From Candidatus Delongbacteria bacterium (GTDB lineage: Bacteria; CAIWAD01), in the NCBI GenBank assembly GCA_020634015.1, contig JACKCN010000002.1, forward strand, positions 558,001 through 622,000: a stretch of 64,000 nucleotides of DNA. Reading direction: 5' to 3'. The position numbers were made by a program, and so were the translations under genes. Positions 27,064 to 36,400 of this stretch are shown here, piece after piece; within the stretch, counting starts at the first letter, position 1; every line of letters begins with the position of its first letter. The notes under the pieces were generated by a model that was given only the letters and a program-made list of their open reading frames with translations, did not search any database and was not told where the DNA came from.

Positions 27064-29307
27064 ATGCACGATCACAATGACACTCCGGTCACCACGGAAC
27101 TGGCCCGGGAACATGGTCTGAGCCCCGAGGAATTCCAACGCATCCAGCAGATCCTGGGCCGCATGCCCAATCTGACCGAGCTGGGCATCTTCAGCGTGAT
27201 GTGGTCCGAGCACTGCAGTTACAAGAACTCCATCGCCCAGCTCAAGACCCTGCCCCGCAGCGGGGGGCGCCTGCTGGTGGAGGCCGGGGAAGAGAACGCC
27301 GGTCTGGTGGACATCGGCGACGGCCTGGCGGTGGCCTTCAAGATCGAGTCGCACAACCATCCCAGTGCCGTGGAACCCTACCAGGGTGCCGCCACCGGAG
27401 TGGGCGGCATCATGCGTGACATCTTCACCATGGGTGCCCGCCCGATCTGCAGCCTCAACAGTCTGCGCTTTCCCAGCCCCGAGCATCCCACCACCCGCTG
27501 GCTCGTGGATGGCATCGTGCGCGGGATCGGCGACTACGGCAACTGTCTGGGCATTCCCACCGTGGGTGGCGAGGCGGCTTTCGAGACGTGTTACAACGGC
27601 AACCCGCTGGTCAACGCGATGACCGTGGGCGTGGTCACCCACAGCGGCACGGCCAGTGCCATCGCCTGCGGCACCGGCAACCCGGTCTTCCTGATGGGCG
27701 CGTCCACGGGACGCGACGGAATTCATGGCGCCACATTCGCCAGCGAGGAACTCTCGGCCGAATCGGAGGAGAAGCGCAGCAACGTCCAGGTGGGCGATCC
27801 CTTCATGGAGAAACTGCTGCTCGAAGCCACACTCGAGCTGATCGCCAGTGGCGATGTGGTGGGCATTCAGGACATGGGAGCCGCGGGCATCACCTGTTCC
27901 TGCAGCGAGATGAGCGCCAAGGGAGAGTCCGGGATTCGCATCGAGATCGCCGAGGTGCCCCAGCGCGAGCCGGGCATGAGCGCCTACGAGGTCCTGCTCT
28001 CCGAAAGTCAGGAACGCATGCTGGTGGTGATGAAGAAAGGCCGCGAGGCCACCGTGCGGCGCATCTGCGAGCGCTGGGACATTCATTGCGCCCGGATCGG
28101 CGAGGTCACCGACACCGGCCTGTTCGAGGTGTACCACAACGGAGAGCTGAAAGCCTCGGTGCCCAGCCACGATCTGGTGCTGGGTGGAGGGGCGCCGGTG
28201 TACATCCGCGAGTGGCGCGAGCCGGAGGAATTCGCGGTGCTGGCCCGGCCCCGGCTCGAGGATCATGCCTGCCCGGCTGACCTCAACGCCGTGCTGAGCA
28301 TGCTGATGGCCCACCCCAACATCGCCTCGAAACGCTGGATCTACCGCCAGTATGACCACATGATCGGACTGGCCACCACCGTGCGCCCCGGCGGCGATGC
28401 GGCCGTGGTGCGGGTCAAGGGCAGCGGCAAATCCCTGGCCGTGACCACCGACTGCAATTCACGCCTGGTCCGGCTGGACCCGCGTGCCGGTGCCCGGGCC
28501 GCGGTGGCCGAGGCCGCGCGCAACATCGCCTGCACGGGGGCGCGCCCGCTGGCGATCACCAACTGCCTGAACTTCGGCAACCCGATGGATCCGGAAATCT
28601 ACTGGCAGTTCCGCGAGGCCATTGCCGGCATGGGCGAAGCCTGTCGCGCACTGGACACACCGGTGACCGGGGGCAACGTCAGCTTCTACAACGAAAGCCC
28701 CGCCGGGGCCGTGAATCCCACACCCGTGATCGGCATGGTGGGTTTGCTGGAACACGATCGCCCGGTGCCCTCGGCATTCCGGGGCCCCGGGGACAATGTG
28801 TTCCTGCTGGGCCTGCCTCGCGGTGAAGCCGGTGGCAGCCTGTACTTCGAGAGTCTGCACGGCAGCCTGGCCGGGCAGGTGCCCGATCCGGATCTGGCCC
28901 ACGAGAAGCGTCTCCAGGAATTCCTGGCCCTCGCGGCCGAGCAGGGCCTGCTGCAGAGCGCACACGACGTGTCCGAAGGTGGCCTGGCGGTCTGCCTGGC
29001 CGAAGCCTGCCTCATGGATCCCGATCGCCGGGTGGGCCTGAGGGCCCGTCTGCCCTTCGAGGGGCGTCCCGACGGTCTGCTGTTCCTGGAAAGCCCGGGG
29101 CAGGTCGTGATCAGCGTCCGTCCCGCCAGGCGCGAGGCGATTGAGGCGCTGGCCGCTTCGCTCAAGCTGCCCTGCACTCAGCTTGGCACCACGGGCGGCG
29201 AACGATTCTGCGTGGGCGAGTGGCTCGACCAATCGCTGGACACTCTGGCCGAGCTCTGGTGGCACAGCCTGGAAGCCTTCGTGGAGCGTCGCACACACCA
29301 TGGCTGA
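27064..29307 (+). CDS. purL: Phosphoribosylformylglycinamidine synthase II
   Basis: Fourth step of purine synthesis: ATP- and ammonia-dependent conversion of FGAR to FGAM. 747 residues, the small PurL form that works with PurS and PurQ. Motifs: VMWSEHCSYKNS at the N-terminus, FKIESHNHPSAVEPYQGAAT, GEAAFETCYNGNP, GIQDMGAAGITCS, NCLNFGNP and TPVTGGNVSFYNE. The ATG at 27064 begins the conserved region; the frame is open to 26827 but that part is not conserved. It overlaps the next gene by 8 bases. Confidence 0.96.
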   Translation: MHDHNDTPVTTELAREHGLSPEEFQRIQQILGRMPNLTELGIFSVMWSEHCSYKNSIAQLKTLPRSGGRLLVEAGEENAGLVDIGDGLAVAFKIESHNHPSAVEPYQGAATGVGGIMRDIFTMGARPICSLNSLRFPSPEHPTTRWLVDGIVRGIGDYGNCLGIPTVGGEAAFETCYNGNPLVNAMTVGVVTHSGTASAIACGTGNPVFLMGASTGRDGIHGATFASEELSAESEEKRSNVQVGDPFMEKLLLEATLELIASGDVVGIQDMGAAGITCSCSEMSAKGESGIRIEIAEVPQREPGMSAYEVLLSESQERMLVVMKKGREATVRRICERWDIHCARIGEVTDTGLFEVYHNGELKASVPSHDLVLGGGAPVYIREWREPEEFAVLARPRLEDHACPADLNAVLSMLMAHPNIASKRWIYRQYDHMIGLATTVRPGGDAAVVRVKGSGKSLAVTTDCNSRLVRLDPRAGARAAVAEAARNIACTGARPLAITNCLNFGNPMDPEIYWQFREAIAGMGEACRALDTPVTGGNVSFYNESPAGAVNPTPVIGMVGLLEHDRPVPSAFRGPGDNVFLLGLPRGEAGGSLYFESLHGSLAGQVPDPDLAHEKRLQEFLALAAEQGLLQSAHDVSEGGLAVCLAEACLMDPDRRVGLRARLPFEGRPDGLLFLESPGQVVISVRPARREAIEALAASLKLPCTQLGTTGGERFCVGEWLDQSLDTLAELWWHSLEAFVERRTHHG

Positions 29308-32300
29308 GCCCGGAATCCAGGCCCCGGATGCACCGGAGGAGGGCGACTCTCCCGGACGCCCGCCCACACACCAACCAACAGGGCGCTGGCGTCGCCTCCT
29401 TCTCTGGTCGGGGCTGGTTCTGCTGGCCCTGCTGGCCGGTCTGTGGCTGTTCCTTTTCTGGTTCACCCAGCCCCGTCGGCTGGCCGCCTTCATCGGCCCA
29501 CGCATCGAGGCGGCCACGGGCATGGAATTCACCGTGGCCAGCATCTCGCGGCGCGGTCTCTCGCGCTTTCGTCTGGACAGCCTGCAACTGGGTCACGAAC
29601 ACCCTTTCCTGCGCCTCGACCGGCTGCAGCTGGACTGGCAGCCCTTTGATCTGCTGTCCCGCCGCCTGCTGCTGGATTCCCTTGTGATCGAAGGTCTTCA
29701 GGTGAACCTGGTCTGGCGCGACAGCCTGTTGCTGCCCGACTGGCTGCAGGCCGGCGAGAGCGACTCCGTGCTCGTGGACAGCAGCGCAAGCACTGCGTTG
29801 CCGGCCTGGCTGGTGGACGAGCGTGTACGCGTGGAACCGGGCGCGCTCATCGTGCGGCGCTTCCAGGTCAATCTGGACGTGCAGTCTCCGGGTGAGCCAT
29901 GGGCGATTTCCAGTCCACCTCTGGGACTGACCGTGCAACTGCCCGGCCTCAGCGGGCCCCAACTTCAGCTCCTGGCCAACGGGGAACTGCCGCGAGGCCT
30001 GCGAACCGGCCTGCAGCTGGACTGGAGCGGCGGCTGGCCCGGCGGCCCCTTGCCCAGCCCCGGAATGGATCCACTGCTGTTGGTGTTGCCGGGCACACCC
30101 TTGCAGGATCTGTCATGGAAGGCGGGACTGCGCCAGGACAGCCTCAATGTGGCTCTGGACTGGGCGCTGGCAATGCCCGGCATGCACCTGGAGCAGGGCG
30201 ACTGGCGCCTGCCGCTCCCCGACAGTCTGGCACTGGGTCTGACGGTCGCGGCCAGCGTGCGCGACAGCAGCCGGATCCGCGTGGATGCCGACTGGGCCCT
30301 GTTTCCTCTGGGTGGAAATGGTCGGCTGGGGCTGGATCTGAGCGGACCTCTGATTCCCGATCGTTATGCCCTGAGCGTGCATCACGCGCTGGATCCCTCG
30401 CTGGCCGGCCCCTGGCTCGCCTGGGCGGATCCCAGTCTGGCGGACCTGCAGCTGGCGCCAGCACCCATCCAGCTTGATCTGTCCCTCGCGGGCCAGCTGG
30501 ATTCGCTGGGGCAGGTCCAGCCCGTGACCGTGGAGCTGGCCAGCCACTGGAGCCTGCCCACTCTCGATTGGCCCAGTTTCGGGCTGCACATCGACGAGCT
30601 GGAACTGGAGTCCATCAGCCACGCCCGCATCGACCCCGCCCGACCCGACGCTCCGGGTGCGCTGGACACCCGGCTGGATCTGGGCCTGCGGCGCCTCGTG
30701 CCCGCCCTGGATCCCTGGCTGGATTCCACGGGCATCGCCGCCCTGCCCCCCGCACTGCGCGCACCCGTGCTTGAGGGACTGAACCTGGGCTTGAATTGGC
30801 GGGCCGCCTCCCTGGACTCCCGGTCCTCGCTGGATGCCGACCTGGGCATCGATGGGCTGCTGGCCAGCTCACTGTTGCTCAGTGCACGCCTCGACCTGCC
30901 GCCCGTCGACCGGCTGGCCGAAGGCGAGCTGCCCGTCCTGCGCCTGGACCTGCAGAGCGAGCCCTTTGCCCTCGAACAGTTCGACCCCAGTCTGGGCGGC
31001 GCTGCCAGCCTGGGCGGCTGGATCGAACTCACGGAACCTGAGTTCAGCTGTCATCTTGACCTGCTGCCCCGCAACTGGACCGTGCTGATTCCGGGGGAGG
31101 CCAGCCCGATGGCCATTCCGCTCTATGGCCTGGCGACTGACATGGCCGGTCGGATGGAGCAGGGCATGCCGATTCTGGAACGGATAGACCTGGCTCCCGA
31201 ACCACTGGCTCCGATCCACATTGAGGGCGCACTGGATTTCTTCAAGGGCGGGTTCCTTGAAATGGACTGGCCCGGACTGGAGCTGGCGATGATCCAGCGG
31301 CGTCTGCCCGACAGCGCGGCCATCCTGACCCATCTGGAAGGGCAGATGAACACTCTGCTGAGCGTGACTCTGGACAGCACCCTGATGCCGGTGCGCATGG
31401 ACGCGCTCATTGTGGCCCAGGGGCTCTCGCTCAAGCTGGAGGAGACGGCCGAGGTGGACGGACTGGGTCTGGAGCTGGGTGGCTGGTGGACGCCCGACAG
31501 CGCGGCGGGCAGCCTGGATTTCCATCTGGGGCGCTCGGTCATCAGCGGCCTGCCGACAACTCTGAGCGGCATGGGAGGACGGCTGACCGGCGAACTGCGG
31601 ACCCAACTGGATCTGCAGGGCACGATCGCCGTGCCCGACTATGCCAGCACGGTGCACCTGACGGCGCGCGCCGATTCGCTGAATGCGCTGCCCCGCTCGG
31701 AGGTCGTGATTCAGGTGCTGATGGATACCCAGCAGCAGCCGCTTGAAGTCTGGCCCGGGATTCTCCTCACCGGCAGCCAGGATCTGGGAGCCGTGCTGCA
31801 GGTGCGCGACGAGCGCTTCATCCAGATGGATGCCTGGTCCTTCGGGGCCATTCAGACCCTGCAATACGAGGACATGGCCACCATCAGCCGGATGGATCTG
31901 GACCTGAACCTGAGCCAGCTGGTGGACCTGGAGCACCCGGACTACCTGGCCCTGGGCAGTCTCGAACGCCCGCCCGCCGACTGGAACAGCCAGCTCAGTC
32001 TGGGACGCAGTTCCAGTGGCGTGGCCAGTTTCAGTCCCGAAGGCTGGAGCGTGCAGATCGGTGAGATCAACGCCATGGACTGGATTCTGGAAGACCTGGC
32101 CATGGACCTGCGCATCGCGGGGCGGCGCCTCGACTGCCCGCAGCTGCAGGCGGTGGCCTACGGGGGCACCATCGCGGGCTCGGCCTGGCTGGATCTGCCC
32201 GGGGCCCTGGACAACCCGGCCTACGGCATGGAACTCTGGGCCAGCGGGCTGGACAGTCGCCGCTTCCGCTTCAGCGGGACGGAGACCCAATCCAGGGGCT

Positions 32301-32695
32301 CGCTGTTCACGGGCAAGGCCGCCGAGCTGAACCGCCTGGATCTGGTGATCAATCTCGAAGGTGCTGGCCTGAGCCTTGAAGCTCTGGATACGGCCACCGG
32401 GCGCCTGCGCCTTCCCGCGCCAGGCCGTCAGGTGACCCTGAACCTGCTGTGGGCGCTGGACGAGCGCGGGGCGGACCCCACCATCGGTCGGATCCGCAAA
32501 CTGCTGGATCTGCCCGGCTTCAAGTATTCGGTGGAAAGTCTGGACTTCGACCTGAGCAACGGCTTCGTCAAACCCCGGGTGGCTTTGCGCAAGAGTCCAT
32601 TCTCGCCCCTGCCCAACGTGGTCTTCCCGATGAGCCCGCTGCCCCTCGGATTCCTTGTGCGCACCTTCGCCCTCACGGAAGAGGAAGACTTGTGA
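29300..32695 (+). CDS. AsmA/TamB/YdbH-like envelope protein
   Basis: 1131 residues. A cytoplasmic Pro-rich N-terminus, one membrane helix (about residues 33-54, LLLWSGLVLLALLAGLWLFL), then a long periplasmic part dominated by alternating beta strands. The N-terminal FIGPRIEAATGMEFTVASIS is the AsmA-like opening, and the C-terminus has FKYSVESLDFDLSNGFV and VVFPMSPLPLGF. Such repeating-beta-groove proteins form bridges carrying phospholipids to the outer membrane. Pairing with the following YdbL-like lipoprotein suggests the YdbH branch. ATG 29300 overlaps purL. Confidence 0.75.
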   Translation: MAEPGIQAPDAPEEGDSPGRPPTHQPTGRWRRLLLWSGLVLLALLAGLWLFLFWFTQPRRLAAFIGPRIEAATGMEFTVASISRRGLSRFRLDSLQLGHEHPFLRLDRLQLDWQPFDLLSRRLLLDSLVIEGLQVNLVWRDSLLLPDWLQAGESDSVLVDSSASTALPAWLVDERVRVEPGALIVRRFQVNLDVQSPGEPWAISSPPLGLTVQLPGLSGPQLQLLANGELPRGLRTGLQLDWSGGWPGGPLPSPGMDPLLLVLPGTPLQDLSWKAGLRQDSLNVALDWALAMPGMHLEQGDWRLPLPDSLALGLTVAASVRDSSRIRVDADWALFPLGGNGRLGLDLSGPLIPDRYALSVHHALDPSLAGPWLAWADPSLADLQLAPAPIQLDLSLAGQLDSLGQVQPVTVELASHWSLPTLDWPSFGLHIDELELESISHARIDPARPDAPGALDTRLDLGLRRLVPALDPWLDSTGIAALPPALRAPVLEGLNLGLNWRAASLDSRSSLDADLGIDGLLASSLLLSARLDLPPVDRLAEGELPVLRLDLQSEPFALEQFDPSLGGAASLGGWIELTEPEFSCHLDLLPRNWTVLIPGEASPMAIPLYGLATDMAGRMEQGMPILERIDLAPEPLAPIHIEGALDFFKGGFLEMDWPGLELAMIQRRLPDSAAILTHLEGQMNTLLSVTLDSTLMPVRMDALIVAQGLSLKLEETAEVDGLGLELGGWWTPDSAAGSLDFHLGRSVISGLPTTLSGMGGRLTGELRTQLDLQGTIAVPDYASTVHLTARADSLNALPRSEVVIQVLMDTQQQPLEVWPGILLTGSQDLGAVLQVRDERFIQMDAWSFGAIQTLQYEDMATISRMDLDLNLSQLVDLEHPDYLALGSLERPPADWNSQLSLGRSSSGVASFSPEGWSVQIGEINAMDWILEDLAMDLRIAGRRLDCPQLQAVAYGGTIAGSAWLDLPGALDNPAYGMELWASGLDSRRFRFSGTETQSRGSLFTGKAAELNRLDLVINLEGAGLSLEALDTATGRLRLPAPGRQVTLNLLWALDERGADPTIGRIRKLLDLPGFKYSVESLDFDLSNGFVKPRVALRKSPFSPLPNVVFPMSPLPLGFLVRTFALTEEEDL

Positions 32696-32712
32696 GGCAG
32701 CAAGCAACCGCG

Positions 32713-32880
32713 TGCAACGGACGGCGCTGCGCACCGCCGCTGACGCAGGACGGTTCACGATTGGAGCTTGCCGCCAGCGGATGTCCGGTGCGCACCCATT
32801 GCCTTGCGGAGGACACAGAATGAGACCATCAGCCACCCGCATGCAACGGACGGCGCTGCGCACCGCCGCTGATGCGGGAC
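32713..32880 (+). repeat. In-frame direct repeat of 39 bases, 129 bases apart
   Basis: TGCAACGGACGGCGCTGCGC and the 19 bases after it occur at 32713-32751 and 32842-32880 with two differences (C/T and A/G). The spacing of 129 is 43 codons, so the same peptide QRTALRTAADAGR is read in both. The first copy lies in the gap before the lipoprotein gene, the second in its signal-peptide region. Confidence 0.85.
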
Positions 32881-33419
32881 GCACCTTCATCGCCCGCGCT
32901 CTGCCGCCGGCTCTGGCCCTGTTGCTGTCGGCCTGCTCGATCCACGCCCCCGAGGTGCGCATCACGGGTGAGCGCAGCGCGCTGGAGAAGCAGATCCTGG
33001 GGCAGTATCAGGCGCTCAGCCAGGATCTCTGGGCCGTGGGCAGCACGCGCCAGCAGGCGGACAGCACGGGAGTCGAGAGCACCAGCCAGGGCGTGAACGA
33101 AGCGATCCGGGTGCGGCGATTCTACCTGGACGATCGCCTGCGCTATCTGGCCGAGGGACGCATTGGCGAGAAACTGGACGGCACGCTGGAGCAGCGCAAG
33201 GACGAGACCCTGCCCCCGATGACTCCGCTGGAGCTGGGCAACTTCAACAATTTCTGGTACCCGGAACTGGCCGCACGGGCCACGATCCTCGACCGGCTGA
33301 AACGGCTCAACCCAGGACAGGAGGACGAGGTGGTGCGCATCTTCGCCGGCATCCAGCGCGACGAGGCGCCCCCCGGAGCCTGGGTCCAGTCCACGGGTGG
33401 CCGCTGGGTCCGCAAATGA
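32820..33419 (+). CDS. YdbL-like (DUF1318-type) lipoprotein
   Basis: 199 residues. ATG 32820 follows GGAGG by about 7 bases. The N-terminus is long and Arg-rich, then ALPPALALLLSACS with the lipobox Cys, then APEVRITGERSALEKQILGQY. The C-terminal half contains GRIGEKLDGTLEQR and ends with PPGAWVQSTGGRWVRK, like the C-terminus of YdbL/DUF1318 proteins. In E. coli, ydbH, ynbE (lipoprotein) and ydbL form one unit; here a lipoprotein head and a YdbL-like tail appear to be fused downstream of an AsmA-like gene. Assignment is by pattern and context. Confidence 0.6.
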   Translation: MRPSATRMQRTALRTAADAGRTFIARALPPALALLLSACSIHAPEVRITGERSALEKQILGQYQALSQDLWAVGSTRQQADSTGVESTSQGVNEAIRVRRFYLDDRLRYLAEGRIGEKLDGTLEQRKDETLPPMTPLELGNFNNFWYPELAARATILDRLKRLNPGQEDEVVRIFAGIQRDEAPPGAWVQSTGGRWVRK

Positions 33420-33440
33420 TGCAACGGATTTGATCTGAAC

Positions 33441-36400
33441 ATGAAACGCCATAACAATCAATGGCTTGTGTTGCTTGGATTTCTGGCGGTTTCCCTCTGC
33501 CAGCCCCCCCTGCAGGCCCAGATCTCAAGCGAAGAGCTGCGGGCCCAGCAGCTGGAAAAGCTGGTGCTGGAACCCCAGGCGCCGCTCAGCGGACGGCTGG
33601 TGGAAGAGGATCCGGCGCTCTCCCCGGATGGAGTCTGGCTGGCCTATACCTCCGAAGACCAGGGCAACCGGGACATCTGGATCCGCACGGTCGACCCCGG
33701 CGTGCTGGGCGACCTGCCGGTGCGGGTGACCTCGCATCCCGCGCCCGACTGGAAACCGGCCTGGTCCGAGGACGGGCGCTGGCTGCTGTTCGTGAGCAAT
33801 CGTGACGACGCCCTGGGCGACATCTGGCGCGTGCGGGTCCGCAATCGATTCGGCAGCCTCAAACTGGGCAAGGCCGAAGTGGTCGTGCGCCGCGCAGGGC
33901 CGCAGGACAATCCGGCCCAGGCACGCAACGGGACTCTCTACTGGGATGAAGCCGATCCCTCGGGTCAGCGCATCATGTCGCTGCCGAAGGTGGCGCTCTT
34001 CGGTCCCACCGAACTGTTCAAACCCGCGCGTCGTCTGCGCGTCCTGGGCGATACGCTGACCTTCATCGCGCCCCGCGCCGATGGCCAGGCCGGTCTGTTC
34101 CGCCGGGTCAATGGCCGCATCGAGGAACTCTGGAGCCCCCCGGGCGGAGTGCTGGACCACGAGACCGGTCCCGAAGGCGTGATCTGGCTCTGCGGCCTGC
34201 GCGATCCCCGCCTGCCCCGTTCGGCCGGTGACGATGCGGGCGACCGCCATCGGGGACAGGGCACGCGGCGCGCGCTGGAATCGCGCACGGGAGCCGGGCT
34301 CTGGCTGCTGGACCGCGACGGCCTGCCCCACGAACTGGTCCCCGCCAGCACCGACCCGCGCCAGCTGAGCGTGCGCCCGCTGGATGGTCCGGTGGAGTCG
34401 GCCCGACTGATCACCACCGAAGGACGCGAGCGGCCCGGCCTCTGGTTGCTGAATGGTTGGGGACGCCTGGGCCCGGCGCCCAGTGCCGAAGACCTGGAAT
34501 TCCTTTTCAACCGTCACCGGGGCGACGAAATGGGCGACCTGGTGCTCAGCCGCCTGCGCCAGGACTTTCCCGGGTCCCCGGCTGCCGAGCGCGCCATTCT
34601 GGAAGAACTGCGCCGCCTGCTGGCCGACAGTCTGAACACTCCCGCCCTCTTCCAGCAGGACGCCCTGCGCCGGCTGGCCGAATTGCAGACTCCCGACGCC
34701 CTGCTGCGCGGCCGCAGTCTGGCTCAGCTGGGCCTCTTCACCGATCCACTGCCCCCCGCGCGCGCCGATTCGGTGGCCCGGGTCCAGGAAACCCTGGCCG
34801 ACTCCCTGGCCCGTGCAGGTCATACCGGCCCGGCCGCCGAAGCCCTGCTGGCCCTGGCCCGCCGCCAGCGGGCCATTGACTGGCCGGATGCCTGCCTTTT
34901 GAGTGTGCTGCGGCTCGAGGAGCTGGCCCCTGGCGAGCCCGAACGGGCCGATGCTCTGTTGTTGAAGGTCTGGGCCCACGAGCAACTGGGCCAGGAAGAT
35001 GCCGCCTTCGGCTCGCTGGAGGAGTTGGGCAATGACTTTCCCGAGCGCGCCGACCTGCTGATCCAGTGGTTCCGCGCCGACCGGGTCAGACTGGATCTGC
35101 TGCCCCGGAATACCGCCCTGCGCGACCTCCAGCATCGCCTGGCGCGCTTGGGCCGGGTGCGGGAATTCCGCCAGGCCTGGCTGGTGGAACTGGCGCGCCG
35201 CGAGGCGGGAGGCGTGGGCAAGGAAGCCGCTCCCCTGGTGGCCCTCGAGGATCTGGAGCTGGTGCTGGCCCAGGAACGGGCCGACTGCGGGCCGCTGGAA
35301 ATCTGGGTAATGACTGAGGCCCGAATTCAGAAAGCCTTGATGCTGAAGCAGATCGGTCAACTTGATCAAGCACTTGATCTGCTCGCCCAAGAACCACCCT
35401 GGCGCGATCTGGCCGGTCAGGCCCAGCTGGCCAACCTGCGAGTGGCACTGCGCCTCGAGCGCGGCCAGCAGACCCTGCGTTCCGGGCATCCGGTGCTGGC
35501 TGAGGCGGATTTCCGCCAGGTGCTTGCCGAGCAACCCGAGGATGTGGAAGCTCTGCGCGGTTGGCTGGAATCGGCCGCCCGTGCGGGACATATCGAAGAC
35601 CTGATCCCCGACCTGCGCCTGGCCGCCGAGAGCGACAGCGCACGGGCGATCGACTTCCATGCGCTGGGGCTGGCGCTGTCCTGGCAGTCTTCCAGCAACC
35701 CGGCGATGCTGCCCGAATCGGACTGGTGGCTGCAGCGCGCTCTGTCGGCCAGCCCGCGCACCGTGCGCCCCTGGCAGACCCTGGCCTGGAATCTGGCCGA
35801 GGAGCGTCGCCTGCAGATCGAACGCCCCGAAGGTCTGGCCAGCCTCTTCAGCCAGGTGGGCAACAGCCGCGAACTCTTCAACCGCTGGCGTTGGGACTCC
35901 CGCGATCGTGATCCGGAGGAGCTGCTGGATCGGGCGGTGTTTCTGCTTCAGCGCGCCATTGACCTGTCGCGCCTGGAAGGACGACCCGGGCTGGAAGCCG
36001 AGCTGCAATGGAACCTGGGCAACCTCTACTTCGCCCGGGGCGAGTTCGGTGCCGCCCAGAGCCTGGCGGCCTTCGAGCAGGCCAGCGAACTGGGACTGCA
36101 GTTCCACGACAATCGCCAGCGCCTGGCCTGGCAGGAGAAGCTGGGCATCACGCGCCAGTGGAACGGGCATTATGAGGGAGCCGTGCAGGCCCTGGACAGT
36201 GCCCAGCAGCTTGCCGCCCGTCTGGGCGAAAGTGCCCAGCAGCGGATGTTGCTCGGGCGGCTGGCCCAGTTGCATTCCAGCCAGGGACGCTGGAATCCGG
36301 CCATCGCCTCCTGGGACCGTGCCCTGGCCCTGGAAGGCGTGACGGGCCAGCAGGCGCTGATCCTGCGCAACCGGGCCGCCTGCCTGATCGAACTGGGCGA

